64,000 nt of DNA from Balaenoptera acutorostrata (taxonomy: Eukaryota > Chordata > Mammalia > Artiodactyla > Balaenopteridae). Location: positions 48,014,207-48,078,206 of the forward strand of contig NC_080078.1 in the NCBI RefSeq assembly GCF_949987535.1, written 5' to 3'. Both the position numbers and the translations under genes were made by a program. Numbering within the stretch: position 1 is the first letter of the stretch; every line of letters starts with the position of its first letter. Below are positions 23,860-36,686 of the stretch, piece by piece. The notes below the pieces were generated by a model. It worked only from the letters and a program-made list of their open reading frames with translations, was not told the DNA's origin and did not search any database.

Positions 23860-24440
23860 GAAAATCTGATTTTATTACTTCCCTACTAAAGTAATATTTG
23901 CCATTCCCCATATTCACATTACAAAACCCTTAATTCCAAATTATGGTCTTTTAGACCCTTCACAAATGTGGTTCCAATTTGCCCTCCCCACCTCATATCA
24001 CTCCATTCTTTCTCCTCACACATCTGATCTGGCCACATCTAAATCCTCACGATCCCCTAAACACACCATGATTTCTTTGCAAAGTACTCTGTACCAAGGA
24101 TATCTAGCTACGCCTCCCCTTTCCTTTTCTGCCGAGCAAGGTCTTTCTAATTTTTCAACTTCTAGTTCAAATGTTTTCTCCTCTAAAAAACTATTCACAA
24201 CCTTTATAGGACACAGTAGTGTCTCTTTATGTTCTCACAATATTCTGGTTTATACACTAATTCCATACTTATACATTGTTTTATAGCTATTACATAAATA
24301 GCAGAATGTGTGTCTCCTCGCTTGGTCTGTCAGCTCCTTGAGGGCACAGGAGGTAGCTTATTCTCCTGTAGATCCCCAGCTATCTCAGTAACTGACATTT
24401 TGTATGTGTTTAATACAATTGAATTAAATGCAATTAAATC
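23860..24440 (+). repeat. L2 LINE-like 3' segment
   Basis: Text such as 'cacatctgatctggccacat', the 'gccgagcaaggtctttctaa' region, 'cagctccttgagggcacagg' and 'ctcctgtagatccccagct' follows the order of the L2 3' end. Diverged; the right end is marked by 'aatacaattgaattaaatgc'. Confidence 0.6.
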
Positions 24441-24985
24441 TGAGAGGAAAAGCAGTCTAGCTTTTTATTTTTTTTTTAAATAATACTGAAGAAGTGGTTA
24501 AGCTACTTTAAAGCCAAAGAATCAGAAATTAAAAAGTAAAGTAATTACACAGCCACAAGGTTATAGTCACAAATCTAATGATGAGCTTCTATATTAGAAG
24601 TGTTAACAATTCACAGAATCTGAAAATTCATCCACTTCTCTCAGGTCTGGTGCAGCCTGCTGGAAAAAGTGCTCCTTTAGTTTCACCTAGGGTCAGGCTG
24701 AAAAGGCAGCAAGCTCAATAGTGGCCGATGTGAGATTCAACACAGTAGCACTTTTTCCATCTCCCCCACCCCAGGGTGAGAGGAGATGGAGGACCAACAG
24801 TCAACACTGATGCTGACACAATGCATTCACTCCAACCCAAAATGTCTAAACCTAATTACAATTTAAAAAAAAAAAATCCAAGATCAAAAGTCTGAAAGTT
24901 GAACACAATTTTCCAGAGAGATAAGACTATCTTTGCCTCTTGGCCTACCAAATTTGTATCCTACAGGCAAAAAGAAAACTGCAGT
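24441..24985. other. Unique intronic sequence
   Basis: No gene or repeat was recognised apart from short T and A runs. Confidence 0.45.
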
Positions 24986-24989
24986 CCAT

Positions 24990-25415
24990 AAATACATAGG
25001 TCACCAAAGCCCATTTATTATTTTTTTTCCTGGGCATATAGCTAGACAGCACTTTCTAGCCTCCCTTCTAGTTATGTGTGGTCATGAGACTGTGTTCTGT
25101 TTATAGGACTATGAGTAAAAGTGATGTAACTACTTCTATTCCAATCCCTAAAATCCCTGCACATGCCCTCCGCCTGATCTGCCGTTGTCTGCAGGCTGCA
25201 TGCAGAGGCTCCAGGGCAAGACTCCAATGCCCCAGGAGACGGTCCAGCAACCACATGGCAAGTGCTTGAATCCCTAAATGATTCTGTGGAGCAGAGTTCC
25301 ACCCCAGCCCCACTTCCCATACTGGATGGTGAATCAGTATTAGATAAACTTTTATTATGCAAAGCCACTGAGATTTTGGAATGTTTGTGACAGCAGTTTG
25401 CCTTGACTAATACAT
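24990..25415 (+). mobile_element. LTR-like remnant (MaLR/MLT1-related?)
   Basis: 'ctagcctcccttctagttat' followed by 'gtgtggtcatgagactgtg', and a late 'ttatgcaaagccactgagat' then 'cttgactaatac', fit the layout of an old mammalian LTR. A related remnant lies at 30250-30720. A 126-codon frame on the minus strand through this element (25072-25452) has no protein resemblance and is treated as chance. Confidence 0.45.
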
Positions 25416-25477
25416 TTACACCTGTTGTAAATACTACAATGGTAATTTTCATTCAGGCTGATTATTGTTATTTTTTA

Positions 25478-25853
25478 TTTTTTATTTTTTATTTTTATTT
25501 TTTTAAAGAGTAGCTTTTTTTTTTTTTTTAATTTTATAGCTACTTTATTTATTTATTTATTTATTTTTGGCTGTGTTGGGTCTTCGGTTCGTGCGAGGGC
25601 TTTCTCTAGTTGCGGCAAGTGGGGGCCACTCTTCATCGCGGTGTGGGGACCGCTCTTCATCGCGGTGCGCGGGCCTTTCACTATTGCGGCCCTTCCCGTT
25701 GCGGGGCACAGGCTCCAGACGCGCAGGCTCAGTAGTTGTGGCTCACGGGCCCAGCTGCTCCGTGGCATGTGGGATCTTCCCAGACCAGGGCTCGAACCCG
25801 TGTCCCCTGCATTAGCAGGCAGATTCTCAACCACTGCGCCACCAGGGAAGCCC
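25478..25853 (-). mobile_element. Cetacean tRNA-derived SINE (CHR type), minus strand, with internal 24-bp duplication
   Basis: The head is at the right ('gccaccagggaagccc' is the complement of the SINE start) and the A-rich tail appears as T-rich sequence at 25478-25566. It is flanked by a 15-bp TSD, tattgttatttttta, at 25463-25477 and 25854-25868. The body has an extra tandem unit: 'ctcttcatcgcggtg' occurs at 25629-25643 and again at 25653-25667. The tail contains an AGTAGCT...AGCTACT inverted repeat around a T-run. Confidence 0.94.
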
Positions 25854-25868
25854 TATTGTTATTTTTTA

Positions 25869-27145
25869 AAACTTTTATGCAAAATACTCAGATTTTAGTA
25901 CTAGAACGAACATGTTATCTGGGCCATGTTCATTTCCTTCTGTATGCCCATTATCATGCTAGACTCTCAGGTCTCAGTGAACCAAAGCCAGACTGTCCTG
26001 TTAACTCAAATAGTTGTTCCTCCTACTTTGTGATCAAAACCAGACTAGTAGAAGATAAAGGCTGAGGGCTGCCTCAGAACTGCCCGTGGTATGGTCAGCT
26101 AGGAGTGGAGTGAACACTGAGGTCACCCCCAGGGCTGCTCTTCATCAGGGCTATGAGGAGTCTGGCTAAGCTTCTTCCAAAGACCAGGCTTTCTGCTGTA
26201 CCGACACACCTGTCATTTACCATCCTGACAGCCAGGCCAGAACGCTTGCAGGCAGATGGTTAACTATGGCAAGGGCCTTTAATTCCCAGCATATTTCCTC
26301 CAGTAACCTAACAAAGGCTAAATTCAGAAGACCTAACCCTACTAATTAGGACATCTTAGCTAAGTTTTCTTACACTATAGCCTAGAGAATTAGACCGTCT
26401 GAGAGTGGGGTAGAAAGATGGATTTCAGCTGTGCTTGGGGGAAATTATTTTTTACTTTTGTCAATTTTACCTTGTTGTTTAGACTTTGGGAATGTTTTAT
26501 AGGATAGTCTTATCCCACTATTTAAGTAGCTAAAATAAAGACAAAAGAGATGGGATAGGAAACCACATTAATTTTTCTGACCTAGGATTTATTTTACCCA
26601 TGGATTCCAAGCCACCTCTCTGGCATTCCTCAGGTAAAGCTCCCCATTTTACACACAAATGAACACACTGATGCTGACAATAGGGGAGGAAAAAGAAAGC
26701 CATAAAGCACTGAATAGGAATCCATCAGATACGGTGGACTAGTGAATGTAACAGCTAGCAAAAAAAAAGAACCAGGAAAGAGTTCCAAACACATGTTTTA
26801 AAAAATACTAAAAGCACAATTTAGTGAAATCCAGTTATTTTAGAAATTGGCCCTATGAGGTCTCTCCCTTGCCTTACAAAGACAATTTTCTAAACGGTGT
26901 TTAGCAAGGGGGATTCTGAAGTTCTTAGATCTGCACATATTCATTTAATCTTCTTCTGTAAATAAAAGACAGTAACTTAATCTAAAAGCTGCCACACAAA
27001 TCATATTAGCCTGAAAATAAGAGGCTCTCTCATTGAATATATCCCTTAGAAGCTCAAGAGGATACAACAGAGTTCTTTCTAAATCAAATCAACATAAATT
27101 TATTAAACTACCTTGTACACAGCATTCTTCAAGAAGCTGTGAGGG
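25869..27145. other. Unique intronic sequence
   Basis: Nothing recognised. A frame at 25736-26065 starts inside the SINE and runs out of it by chance. Confidence 0.5.
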
Positions 27146-27244
27146 GATCCAATAATGATAATAATACGTCACATCTTTTGAGGATTTACCAAGTGCCTTC
27201 CAGGGTGCAAAGTGACTTACAAGCTTTCACCTTATGAGAGGTGG

Positions 27245-27470
27245 TATTGCAAAGTGGAAAGAAGATGATTCTGGAGGCAGAGGCTTGAGACCTAGTGCCG
27301 CCGTTCTAGCTCCCTATGCTCTGATCTCATCTGTAAATTGGGGACCCTCATTCAAAATCACAGGGGTTTTGTAAGGAAATTAAGTTATTACATGACAGGT
27401 ACTTTGAATAAGGCCTGGCACGTAGGAAGTAGGCAATAAATGTTGGTTATGCTATTACATTTAATCATCA
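27245..27470 (+). repeat. MIR SINE, sense orientation
   Basis: 'aagatgattctggaggcaga', 'ctgatctcatctgtaaattg', 'ggggaccctcattc', 'taaggcctggcacgtagga' and 'aggcaataaatgttggtta' match the MIR body and 3' end in order. A diverged MIR-like fragment of opposite sense precedes it at about 27150-27240. Confidence 0.8.
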
Positions 27471-27625
27471 TAAAAATTTGTACACATAGGATCTACTAGA
27501 ATGACTATTTAACACATAAAGAAGTAGAAGTTAAAGAATTAGTGCAAGATTATGTTGCAGCTGGGGTCGGAGCCCATGTTTGCCTAAATTTAAAAGTCTG
27601 AGTTCTTAATCCCTACTATCTCCTA
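27470..27625 (-). repeat. MIR fragment, opposite orientation
   Basis: 'taatcatcataaaaatttgt', 'agttaaagaattagtgcaag', 'gctggggtcggagcccatg' and 'gagttcttaatcc' resemble the other reading direction of MIR. Adjacent head-to-head MIRs suggest independent insertions. Confidence 0.55.
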
Positions 27626-27989
27626 CTGCCATTCATGCAAAGAAGTATAAACCATAGTCCCTTCCCTTGGGAACCAAGTGACTAGAACAGAAAGGCTCAG
27701 AGCTAGGTTTTCACCGACCAAAATAAAATGTAGTTGAAAATATGTACAGTATTTTAGTACGGAGAATACGTCTTTTAATAGATCAGCAAAACTTTTGGGG
27801 ATATTTCACATGCTAATGGGTTACATTTTTAAAGACCTTTGACAAAACCACCACAAATTTAATTATTAAAACAATTTTGCAAGGTGGGCTGGAATTTTAC
27901 TTTTCCAACTTTATAGCTGAAATAATTCAATAAGTGCAAAAATAGGCACCCAGAATCATCTCCCTGTGGCAGATATGAATTCAAGTTTT

Positions 27990-28155
27990 ATGGCTCTCAA
28001 AGTGTGGTCAGTATCACCTGGGGAGTCTGAGAAAAATATAGATTCCTAGACCTGACCCCAAATCCATGGAATCAGTCTCTCTAGCAGTGAGACCTAGAAT
28101 CTCCATTTAATATTTTCCACAGGTAATATAGATGCACACAGCCAGCTGAGAACAT
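27990..28155 (+). mobile_element. MER5-like hAT fragment
   Basis: 'ggctctcaaagtgtggtcag', 'tatcacctggggagtctgag' and a degraded 'ctgagaac' end fit the MER5 family. Ends are imprecise. Confidence 0.65.
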
Positions 28156-28654
28156 TGAAAATAATTCCTCCATACTATCTTGCTTTCTTAACAAAGTTCC
28201 CGAGAGTGGTGAGTAGTTTGGTCTATGGTGAGTAATCTGTGTGTTCACTGCATAACAGTTTGCACTTAGAGCCAACAATATTAACAAGAACTAGAACTGA
28301 AATCCAGTACCAAGTAGGATTTTGATTAAACACTGCTTCACTCAAAGATAGATATGATGATCATGAAATGCCTTGGGCATGAAGAGGTCCTAGGTGCATG
28401 ACCTCCAAAGTAAGGTCACAAGATGTCCATACAGGGAATGGAAGAATATATTCAAACATTTATTGATAGTCATAAATTTTATCTAAACAGATAAGAACGG
28501 AGTTCAAATTTATTAATATTTAACATATAGATAGACAATAGTATTTGTATATAATTTATAAGTAAACACACATATACATATAGGTGCACACTCAATAAAT
28601 TTGTATTGAAAGAGGTAGACAATTTAAAAAACTTGGAGTCAACAGAGGTGGGGA

Positions 28655-28830
28655 TTAAGAGTGCTCCGGAACCAAACTGCCAGTTGCTATCACTTAGATG
28701 TTCCTGCATCTATATAATGGGTATAATATTAGTACCTACCTTGTAGGGGTCTTATGAGAATTGAATGAGGTGACATTTGTACAGTGCTTAGCTTAGCCTG
28801 CATAAGTGCTTAAAAAATCTTAGTATGGTA
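28655..28830 (+). repeat. MIR SINE
   Basis: 'gcatctatataatgggtata', 'atattagtacctaccttgta', 'ggggtcttatgagaattgaa' and 'gtacagtgcttagcttagcc' are the MIR 3' half in order. Confidence 0.78.
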
Positions 28831-28867
28831 GATCTTTCTACCACAGCAATTGATGCACAGAGAATCA

Positions 28868-29328
28868 AAGCAACTAGTCCCACCTTTGTATTCATGCCCT
28901 TGGCAGTGTGACTCTACAGCTTCTCCTGTCAAGAGATGGAATCTAGGTTGACCTTGAATCTAGGTTGACCTTACATCTTGCTTTGGCCAGTAGAATAAGA
29001 CAGAAGTGAATCTGTGCCAGTTCTAGTCCTAAGTCTCAAGAAGCCTTTCACGTTTCTGCTCACTTGGAACCCTGCTCAGCTCCCAGGCCAGCCTGGTGAA
29101 AAATAAGAAGCCACCTGGAACAGAAACAAACTGAGGCCACCCTAGACTAGCCAGCACTAACTTTCCTGGCAACCGACTACAAACCCATGAGTGAGCCCTG
29201 CTAAGATGAGAAGAACTGCCCAGCTTACGGTGAACCCAATAGAATTATGAGTTATATGAATAGTTGTTGCTTTAAGCCACTAAACTTTGGGGGTGGTTTG
29301 TTACACAGAAAGAGCTAACTGATATACT
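28868..29328 (+). mobile_element. MLT1-type LTR (ERVL-MaLR)
   Basis: The order is 'cttgctttggccagtagaat', 'agtgaatctgtgccagttct', 'gccaccctagactagccagc', 'cccatgagtgagccctgct', 'gttgctttaagccactaaac' and 'ggtggtttgttacacagaaa', ending 'agctaactgatata'. This is the classic MLT1 solo-LTR text. A short internal tandem ('aatctaggttgacctt', twice) occurs at about 28939-28974. No internal coding sequence accompanies it. Confidence 0.85.
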
Positions 29329-30245
29329 TAGCCATTATCATCAGGAAAAGTATAAAACAACAATCTACTCTCAAGGGAAGACCCAAAGGAGTAAGGTTAA
29401 ATAGCTGCCCTCAACTCTTGGGAAAGAAAAACAATATAGTTGAAGTAATCAGGTGAAAAGCTGATTCCATTAGAGGTCACCTGTAGCCTGCATGAAAGAT
29501 TTATGTGTCAGGTACTGAATAGCATCAGTGTTCCCTTTAGGGAGGAGAAGAAATATCTGTGAGAAAATACAACACAACAACAAGAAGATCCACATCTTGA
29601 AGCTTCACAGATACGAGGAATTCCGTGATTTGAGACAGCCTTGGGCTGACTTAAAAATTAACTTCTGTTATGAACCTCCTTATCTTTCCAGTCAATCTGA
29701 CGCTGAGACTTGGACTGTGATCCCAGGAGAAAATGGTAAATGTAATAGAATAAACATTTACACATTTCTCAGCCCAGGAACCTGGAGCAATTTTTACCTA
29801 AGGTCACACACCTAACTGTCTCCATCTCTAATCCAAAAGTTTAGTGACTGATCTTTAAAAATCAGGAGATACCTCTAATCTCCTAGCATCTAAGACCTAA
29901 CTAATTGTGCAGATACCCAAGAAACAGTGATTTTTGTTTCTCCTGTAGAACCTGAATTCCCAAGTGAGGATAAGAGAATATTTCTCAGAAATAGTTACAA
30001 TAGACCTCCTATTTTTTTTGAAAAAATATGAATTAATGAGCTCTGTGTCATCATCATTAGTTTTGAGAGTAAAAAGTACAGTTGATTAAAATCTTACTCA
30101 GATTATGATAAAGATATATTTAGTTGATGCTAATTTCATGGTAAAGAAATTATTTTACAACCTAACTCAGTATTCCTTCCACATATCCATGCTATCTCTT
30201 TAAAAAATTTCTTGATCAAGAAAATGTCATTTTGACATGGATTAC
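29329..30245. other. Unique intronic sequence
   Basis: A 95-codon open frame at 29528-29815 has no protein resemblance. Nothing else was recognised. Confidence 0.5.
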
Positions 30246-30249
30246 TGGT

Positions 30250-30720
30250 TGCCTACACACTATCAGTTTTCATTTTCCCTACTAACAGAATCCCTCTATT
30301 GACTGGGGTGGCTATATGACCAACTAAAATCTATAATTTGCCATCAGCTCTTTCAAAGATGAAAAAGATATGCATAACCAATTTAGATGGAAGGAGAAGC
30401 CATTGTGTGGGCTTCTAGGAAAGCTCGTTACAGATGGCTTACTCTCATAGATCTTTTTATACTATTATCACGATGATGGTGATGATGATGAGGGTGATCA
30501 TCTGGCTTTCCCACTCGTCCACCTTCCTGCATGAGACTGAAACTGGGTCAGACTTCAGTAGCCATCATAGTGAGCATGAGAACAAAGGCTACATTCTGGT
30601 ATGGTAGAAAGAAGAGCTGGTAGGTCCCTGAATCTCTGATGGCATCTGTGGAGGTGTCCCGTTAGTCCTGAACTACTTCTCAGTTTCTGCTAATGCATAT
30701 GTCTCGTGTAAGCTAGTATC
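30250..30720 (+). mobile_element. LTR-like remnant, related to 24990-25415
   Basis: 'gactggggtggctatatgac', 'gtgtgggcttctaggaaagc', 'gagaacaaaggctacattct' and 'gtccctgaatctctgatggc' follow the order of the same old LTR-like family. It includes a short (GAT)n run at about 30472-30498. The family name is not settled. Confidence 0.4.
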
Positions 30721-32618
30721 TGGGGGTGGGGAATGGGGTTTCTGTAACTTGAAGCCCAATTCCATTTTTAAATGTGGTAGGCATATATTTTAATTTAGCT
30801 GAAGGATGTTCCTTGAAATTCTGGATGAGGACCTTCTCTTTGACCATTAAAGAAGTATTAATTACTAGGAAATTCTGAGCTGACAAAACACTGGAAAGGG
30901 AACAAGAGTTGGTAAAACTCCTGACATTTCACTGGAGGGGCCAGGGCAGTATTGACCAGACTAAAGAAGGAAGGGCAGTAAGAAGAATCTAGAATGTGCC
31001 AGTCTGGCAGCCATTTGACCTTAGGAGAGCTTATATTTCATCAGTTCTCACCAGGGAGGGATATTTCCATCAGCAATAAGGCTGGATTTACTCAAGGTAA
31101 ATGCTACTAAAGGCCCCAGAGAAGAGAATGAGGATCATATTTCTCTGGAAGTCCACAGAGACACTCTGAATAAGCATAAATTTGCCATCAGAGACGACAG
31201 GGATTTTCAGGCAGAGAACGTATCAGCTGGTGCCTCAACAGCTCAGTAACACTTTTTTTTTAATTTGGTAAGTTTGCTTGAGAAGAAAAAATATGCAACT
31301 CAGTTTTTATTCAAGGGCGTCCTCATTCCTCCACCCAAGCAGAGACTCTTCTCAAGGAAATGTGAAAAGGCAGGTCCTAACACTATATCCCTTGAAAGAA
31401 TAATTCCTCAAAATAATCTTCAAATCTGATGTTAATGGAGTCTAAGCATTAATGGAAATTTTGACCTTAAGTAAAGAAGAAATAATAACTGTATTCTCTG
31501 AGCAGCTGTAATAGACCTGCTTCTAGAGAGTGGCTTTGCCTGGGTTAAAGGCATAGATTGTGCCCTTGTTTCTGTAGAAGTCTTCTTAACAGAGAGCATG
31601 TCAAGCAGAAACACGGGGGAGGGAGACCTCTCTCTTTCCAAGAAATAAGAAATGAGTCAACTTAAATACTTCCTCTTCTATCAGAAAATTCCCAGTAGCT
31701 GGGGACACAAGTTCAGAAGTAGGGATGATGAGGTAGGTCAATATTAACAGGTGTCTTGGAGACAACCTCATTTGTTTTATCAGAAAATGAGAGCCATGGA
31801 GAAAGGTAATCTTTCCCAAAGGAATTTAGCTTTTAAACTTCAATCGTGTTATAAAATCTCTTCTCCTCATTTTCTTCCTACAAAAAAGTAAATATGTCAT
31901 TTTGTGGCTCATACTCCCATCTGCTCCAGGAAATGCTAATGGATTTAGGTGAGGTGAAAAAGGATTAAAAATCTGCATGAGAGAAAAAGAAATCTCTGTG
32001 AACTTTCACCTGGATGTCTAGAGGAAAATGATAAAAGCCTGTCTGCATATATGTATTTGTGGAAACATAAAATCCTGACACACACAAGAGAGAATCTTTG
32101 TTTGGGTAAAACAGCCACTCACTTTACTTTCCATAGTTTTAAAAGGACTAATGACTCAGGATATCTGTAGGTCCCAGAAGGCAGCCCTTTTCTCCAAAGT
32201 GCACACATGAAGATGGCATTTACTGCCCCAATCCAAACATTGACTTTCTCTTCTCCCATTATTATTTGCAGAAGGAACTCTGAGGAACAATCTTATGGGA
32301 AGAAAAAACTTAGGGCCAAAAAACATTTTGATAATTCTGCCATGCAATAAAATTATACTTTCTTTCTGGCATTTTTTTTTTTTTCTGATTTAAAAAAAAA
32401 GAGTTGACTAACTTTTAGCAAAAGGCTATTTATTTTTCCTGTATTTCATAACTTGACAGTTTTTTAAATTGGAAAAAACTACCCAGTGTAGCTTATAGTA
32501 GTTCATAAATTTGATAAAATTTCCTAATTTCTTTTCAATAAAAAAAATTCAATGTATGCGCCTACATGGATAAAGACCTTGCCTTAAAAATCCTAAACTC
32601 TCATAGAAATATGTTAGT
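30721..32618. other. Unique intronic sequence
   Basis: No gene or repeat family was recognised. Small minus-strand frames at 31432-31819 look like chance. Confidence 0.5.
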
Positions 32619-32629
32619 AAAAAATTCTC

Positions 32630-32921
32630 GGGGCTTCCCTGGTGGCGCAGTGGTTGAGAATCTGCCTGCCAATGCAGGGGACATGGGTTCGAGCCCTGGT
32701 CTGGGAAGATCCCACATGCCGCGGAGCAACTAGGCCCGTGAGCCACAACTACTGAACCTGTGCGTCTGGAGCCTGTGCTCCACAACAAGAGAGGCCGCGA
32801 TAGTGAGAGGCCCACACACCGCGATGAAGAGTGGCCCCCACTTGCCGCAAATAGAGAAAGCCCTCGCACAGAAACAAAGACCCAACACAGCCAAAAATAA
32901 ATAAATAAATAAATAATTTTA
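32630..32921 (+). mobile_element. Cetacean tRNA-derived SINE (CHR type)
   Basis: Standard head, B-box-like 'gggttcgagccctgg' and (AAAT)n tail. TSD aaaaaattctc at 32619-32629 and 32922-32932. A 134-codon frame on the other strand (32549-32953) comes entirely from this SINE and its flank and is not a gene. Confidence 0.95.
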
Positions 32922-32932
32922 AAAAAATTCTC

Positions 32933-35900
32933 AAAGAGCAAAAAGAGCACCATATAGCAAATTAAATCTTAGCATTAAAAAACAGTATTTAACTTAAACT
33001 GATAAGAGAGCAGAATGAATAGTGCTTTTGTCATATGTGATTTCTATAACTAAAGTTGTATTTCCATGCATGCATCTAAAGTATTTCTAAATAAATGGAG
33101 ATCAGATTTTGCCAGGGAATATTTCTACTTAGGAAAAAAGAAAGAATTTCAGAACTATTTCTTTTGGAAATGAAAGTAGGAATTTTCCCATGGAATCTAC
33201 AGGAGGGCCCTGGTGCTATCAGACCTGCAGTGGACATTCAGTCCCCACGTCCTAGACCTAGGTTATCTGAATGTCAATTGAGCCCCCCCATCTGCAGATC
33301 CTCAAAGATGCCGTCCTCCTGCAAGGCTACTACAAGGGGAAATACATTTCCAGAAGTCAATGGAGCAAAACTTTCAGTTTCCTTCCCCTTTTTCAAGTCC
33401 AGGCCCAGTCACCAGGTCCAAAGCCCTTGTTTTACGGCCTCTTCTAGATAAACTCCTTCTAAATCTATTTGTTCCTTGATGGACACACTGGGGGTGTCTC
33501 CCCAGAATGGCAGCTGAATGTGAAGAAAATGTCACAATCTTTTTTCTGCTAGAGAAGGGTCTGTTTGGTGAGAACTTTTACTTCATATACTCACCCATTA
33601 AAAATCAAAAAACGGGTAGCTCAAGCGGTGGAGGCCGCGTGGGAGGAGTAAATAGGTCTCTCCGTGCTGATAAAGCAGGTTCTGTTCATTCTTCAAGTTC
33701 ACAGAAAAGAGACTTCAGAGAGGATAAAGCCATGGCTGGGATAATCCTGCAGCTCATTGAAATGGCTATTTTCCTTTTCCCCAGCGGAACCATTTTACCC
33801 CATCTAAAATGCTTGTGGGAGAAGTTAAAGTGAGCCACGTGTGCCTTCCCCCACAAAGGAGCCCTATATTTAACATAGCAAACGCATCCAACACCTCAGA
33901 CGGCTTTGAAGAAAGCTGTGTTTATTATGTGGGCTTATGAAATAAAAAGTACAAACTTTCTTATACTGGAAAAATTTGCAGTGAAATTTACAGCCAAAAT
34001 AAGGAAGCTGTGCATAATGTAAGTCTTGGCAAGAATTTTAATCAGTGGATCGACAGGGCTGGATGCAATACTTCAGTTCCTTTCAGACTTGTCTGAGCTT
34101 CCTTAATTTAAATACCACACACTGGGTCTGGGGAGAGCATTTAGGAGATGTGCTTTCCGCAGGAGTGCCGACAAGCAACACAAGCTAATGAGAAGGGAAC
34201 ACCGTGGTAACAGTTTCAACCTCAGGGAATGAATGATGGCGACAGAAAGATACACTGTTACTGTAGAGCAAAGCCACACAGATTTACGTTATGATAAGGC
34301 ATTCCAGCCCCATTACTTTAAGCAGGTAAAGATGTTTCCAGGTTATCAGTCTGACTCAGTTTGGCTTTAAAGAGCACAATTCTGGACCTTGTCAGAAGTT
34401 TTCATGCCGGATTGTTGTCTTCCCAATTGGAAAACAACGGAACTATCCAGTAGCCCTCAATTCCTGAGCAGGATGACAGCAGTTCAAACAAGTTGAAAGT
34501 CAGGTCACATAATGTGGACCCAAAACTGACCATCACAGAAAGAGTTATAATGTGATTAAAAGCTCCAGGGAATCTATTAAATCTGCTATCCCTGTCAGGA
34601 TGAAACAAGAGCAACCCTGCTTCTGAAGCTACGATTTTTAAAGAGCCCTCTAGGAAAACATTTTATCCCTCTGCCATCTGCACGACACTTGAGTAATTAG
34701 TATCAGGTATATCACATGAAATCTCAGGAACTGAAATATTGAGAAAGAAGACTCAGAAGTCAAATGGTAAAGATATAAATTATATAGTGTTTGGACTTGA
34801 CTGTACCATTTGCGTGGAGCATTTTTCTTTTAAAAATATATTCTTTAAAAATTTTTTACATGTAATTAAATTTACAAATGTAACAAATTCTGGGAACACA
34901 AGATGTTGTTTAAAAATATTCTTCAATGACTCAGTCCTATGGAAGGTAAATGAGGAATGGGGAGGGCAATTTGCTCTGCTGCAGAGGAGTCAAAGGTCAA
35001 GGGACACCGGAAGGCCCCAACTCTCCATAAACTGTCCTGCTAAGAATGTTTTCAGAAATTAATTCAGAAATATGATCTGTTTAGAGAAAATACTGATTAT
35101 TTTTATGCTACAGTATTTATTTGCTAGGTAATAAAGAATTCATATACGTCCTAGCATCTGGAGAAAGTTATCATTTGGGGGCTTAACCTGTTGTAAGTTC
35201 TGTGAAACCAGAAATTAATGTGAATACAGTTTAGGACATCATTGCTTCACCAATCATACCAGTGCATATTTGGTTTCTAACTCTCCATGGGGAAAGCAGA
35301 AAGCTGAGATCTTGGCAGAGCCATGAGACCACACCTTGTGGATTGTGTTCATGGTCTGCTTTAGTTCCGGTCCTGTAGAAAAGGAATCTAGGTTTTTAAT
35401 AAAGGACATTTAAGAAGGCATATCTCCTTTTAGCAAATAGTTTAATGACAATCTTGATAGTTTCTGCTGACAATGATTATTGGAACTGATGAAAAAAATC
35501 TTCCCAGAAGGCAGAAGAATATGGTGCTTCCAAATTCATATGGAGTGCATGATACCTCATAAGCCAGGGAGAATGTAAATGGAAGTGGTTTTGAATGGGA
35601 AGATAAAAGTGTCCAGGAGAATTTGATGACCAGGCTCGAAGGCTGTGGGAGAAAACAAAACTCAAAGGGTGGATTTATGTAAGTTAATTATGCTAGGAAA
35701 GATGGCTTGGGGGGGAAAACTCCAATAAACTAATTTAGGAGCGTGAAAATGATTCCATTATGATTGAAATTAGGTAAGAATGGCTTAACAATTAAAGAAA
35801 AAAACATGAGACTTAAGTAATATAAAATCAGCAGGCATAATATCTGTGGGAACAAGGCATTTCCAACTACGAAGAAAGAAAAAATACAACTAATTTGAAA

Positions 35901-36674
35901 AGAAGAAAGAAGATAATCACTACTTGTATATGTCTATTTCTTTATTAAAGAAATGCCTAAAAATGTAATTCATTAGGTCAGAGCTTTTAAAAAATTGTTC
36001 CTAATTCTCTGTGAACCTTTCTACCTCCCCAGGCCCCTTCATCCAGACCGCACTTAAAAAAAAAAAAAAAAATTAAACTTGTCTTGAAATCTTAACTGGT
36101 AATCCCCCACCCCTAACTTTTCAAACTATTTAATTATTTAATTCTGGTCACTAAGAGTAGTGAGGTGCTGTTATATAAGTTACTCTTCTATTACTTCATT
36201 TATTCACTTTTTTATTTGATGAAGACTTCACAGGCACCTACCATGTTCCAGGTACCACTAAGCGAAGTGGACAGAAATTTAAAGAAGCAGAGCCTTTAAC
36301 AAAATGGCATCAGAATTACACGTCATAATTAGGATAGCTAGCAAAGTTCTTTGCCCTCATATCAGAGGATTTGTCAGTGCTTCTCCACTCTACTGCACTC
36401 AGCAAAATCTGCCGTCTAGTTGAAATCCAAATGCTCTCTTTCTATAACTTCTCTCACCCAGCCCAGTACCCATTTGTTACCCCTCTGACTTTGGGCAGGT
36501 TTTCTGAAAAAGGCACAGGTTCCAGAGTTAGATAGGATGGACAAATTTCTCATCCATCACTACTATTTGCAATGCTAGGTGAGCTGCTTAGCCCTTTTGA
36601 GCCTGTTTCCTTATTTGTAAAATGGAAATAATAATTCTTATCTTTAAGGGCATTTTTGAAGATTTGTTTGGATC
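32933..36674. other. Unique intronic sequence
   Basis: This is the longest stretch without a recognised repeat. It holds weak frames at 33095-33451, 33507-33833 and 34739-35062, none with splice sites or protein resemblance. An A-run lies near 36056-36072. The part at about 33890-34400 is repeat-free and could be conserved non-coding sequence, but I cannot test that. Confidence 0.45.
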
Positions 36675-36686
36675 AAGAATGTAAGG

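Noticed and set aside
25072..25452. 126-codon minus-strand frame
   Set aside because: It overlaps an old LTR-like remnant, has no known motif, no splice context and competing frames on both strands.
32549..32953. 134-codon minus-strand open frame
   Set aside because: It lies almost wholly in the SINE at 32630-32921 and recurs, in similar words, in the other SINEs (15134-15403, 25567-25815, 36644-37066, 56574-56798, 58263-58466). It is a by-product of repeat sequence, not a protein family.
33095..33833. Two adjacent plus-strand frames (118 and 108 codons)
   Set aside because: No protein resemblance, no good splice sites and no shared codon bias. They are compatible with chance in a long intron.
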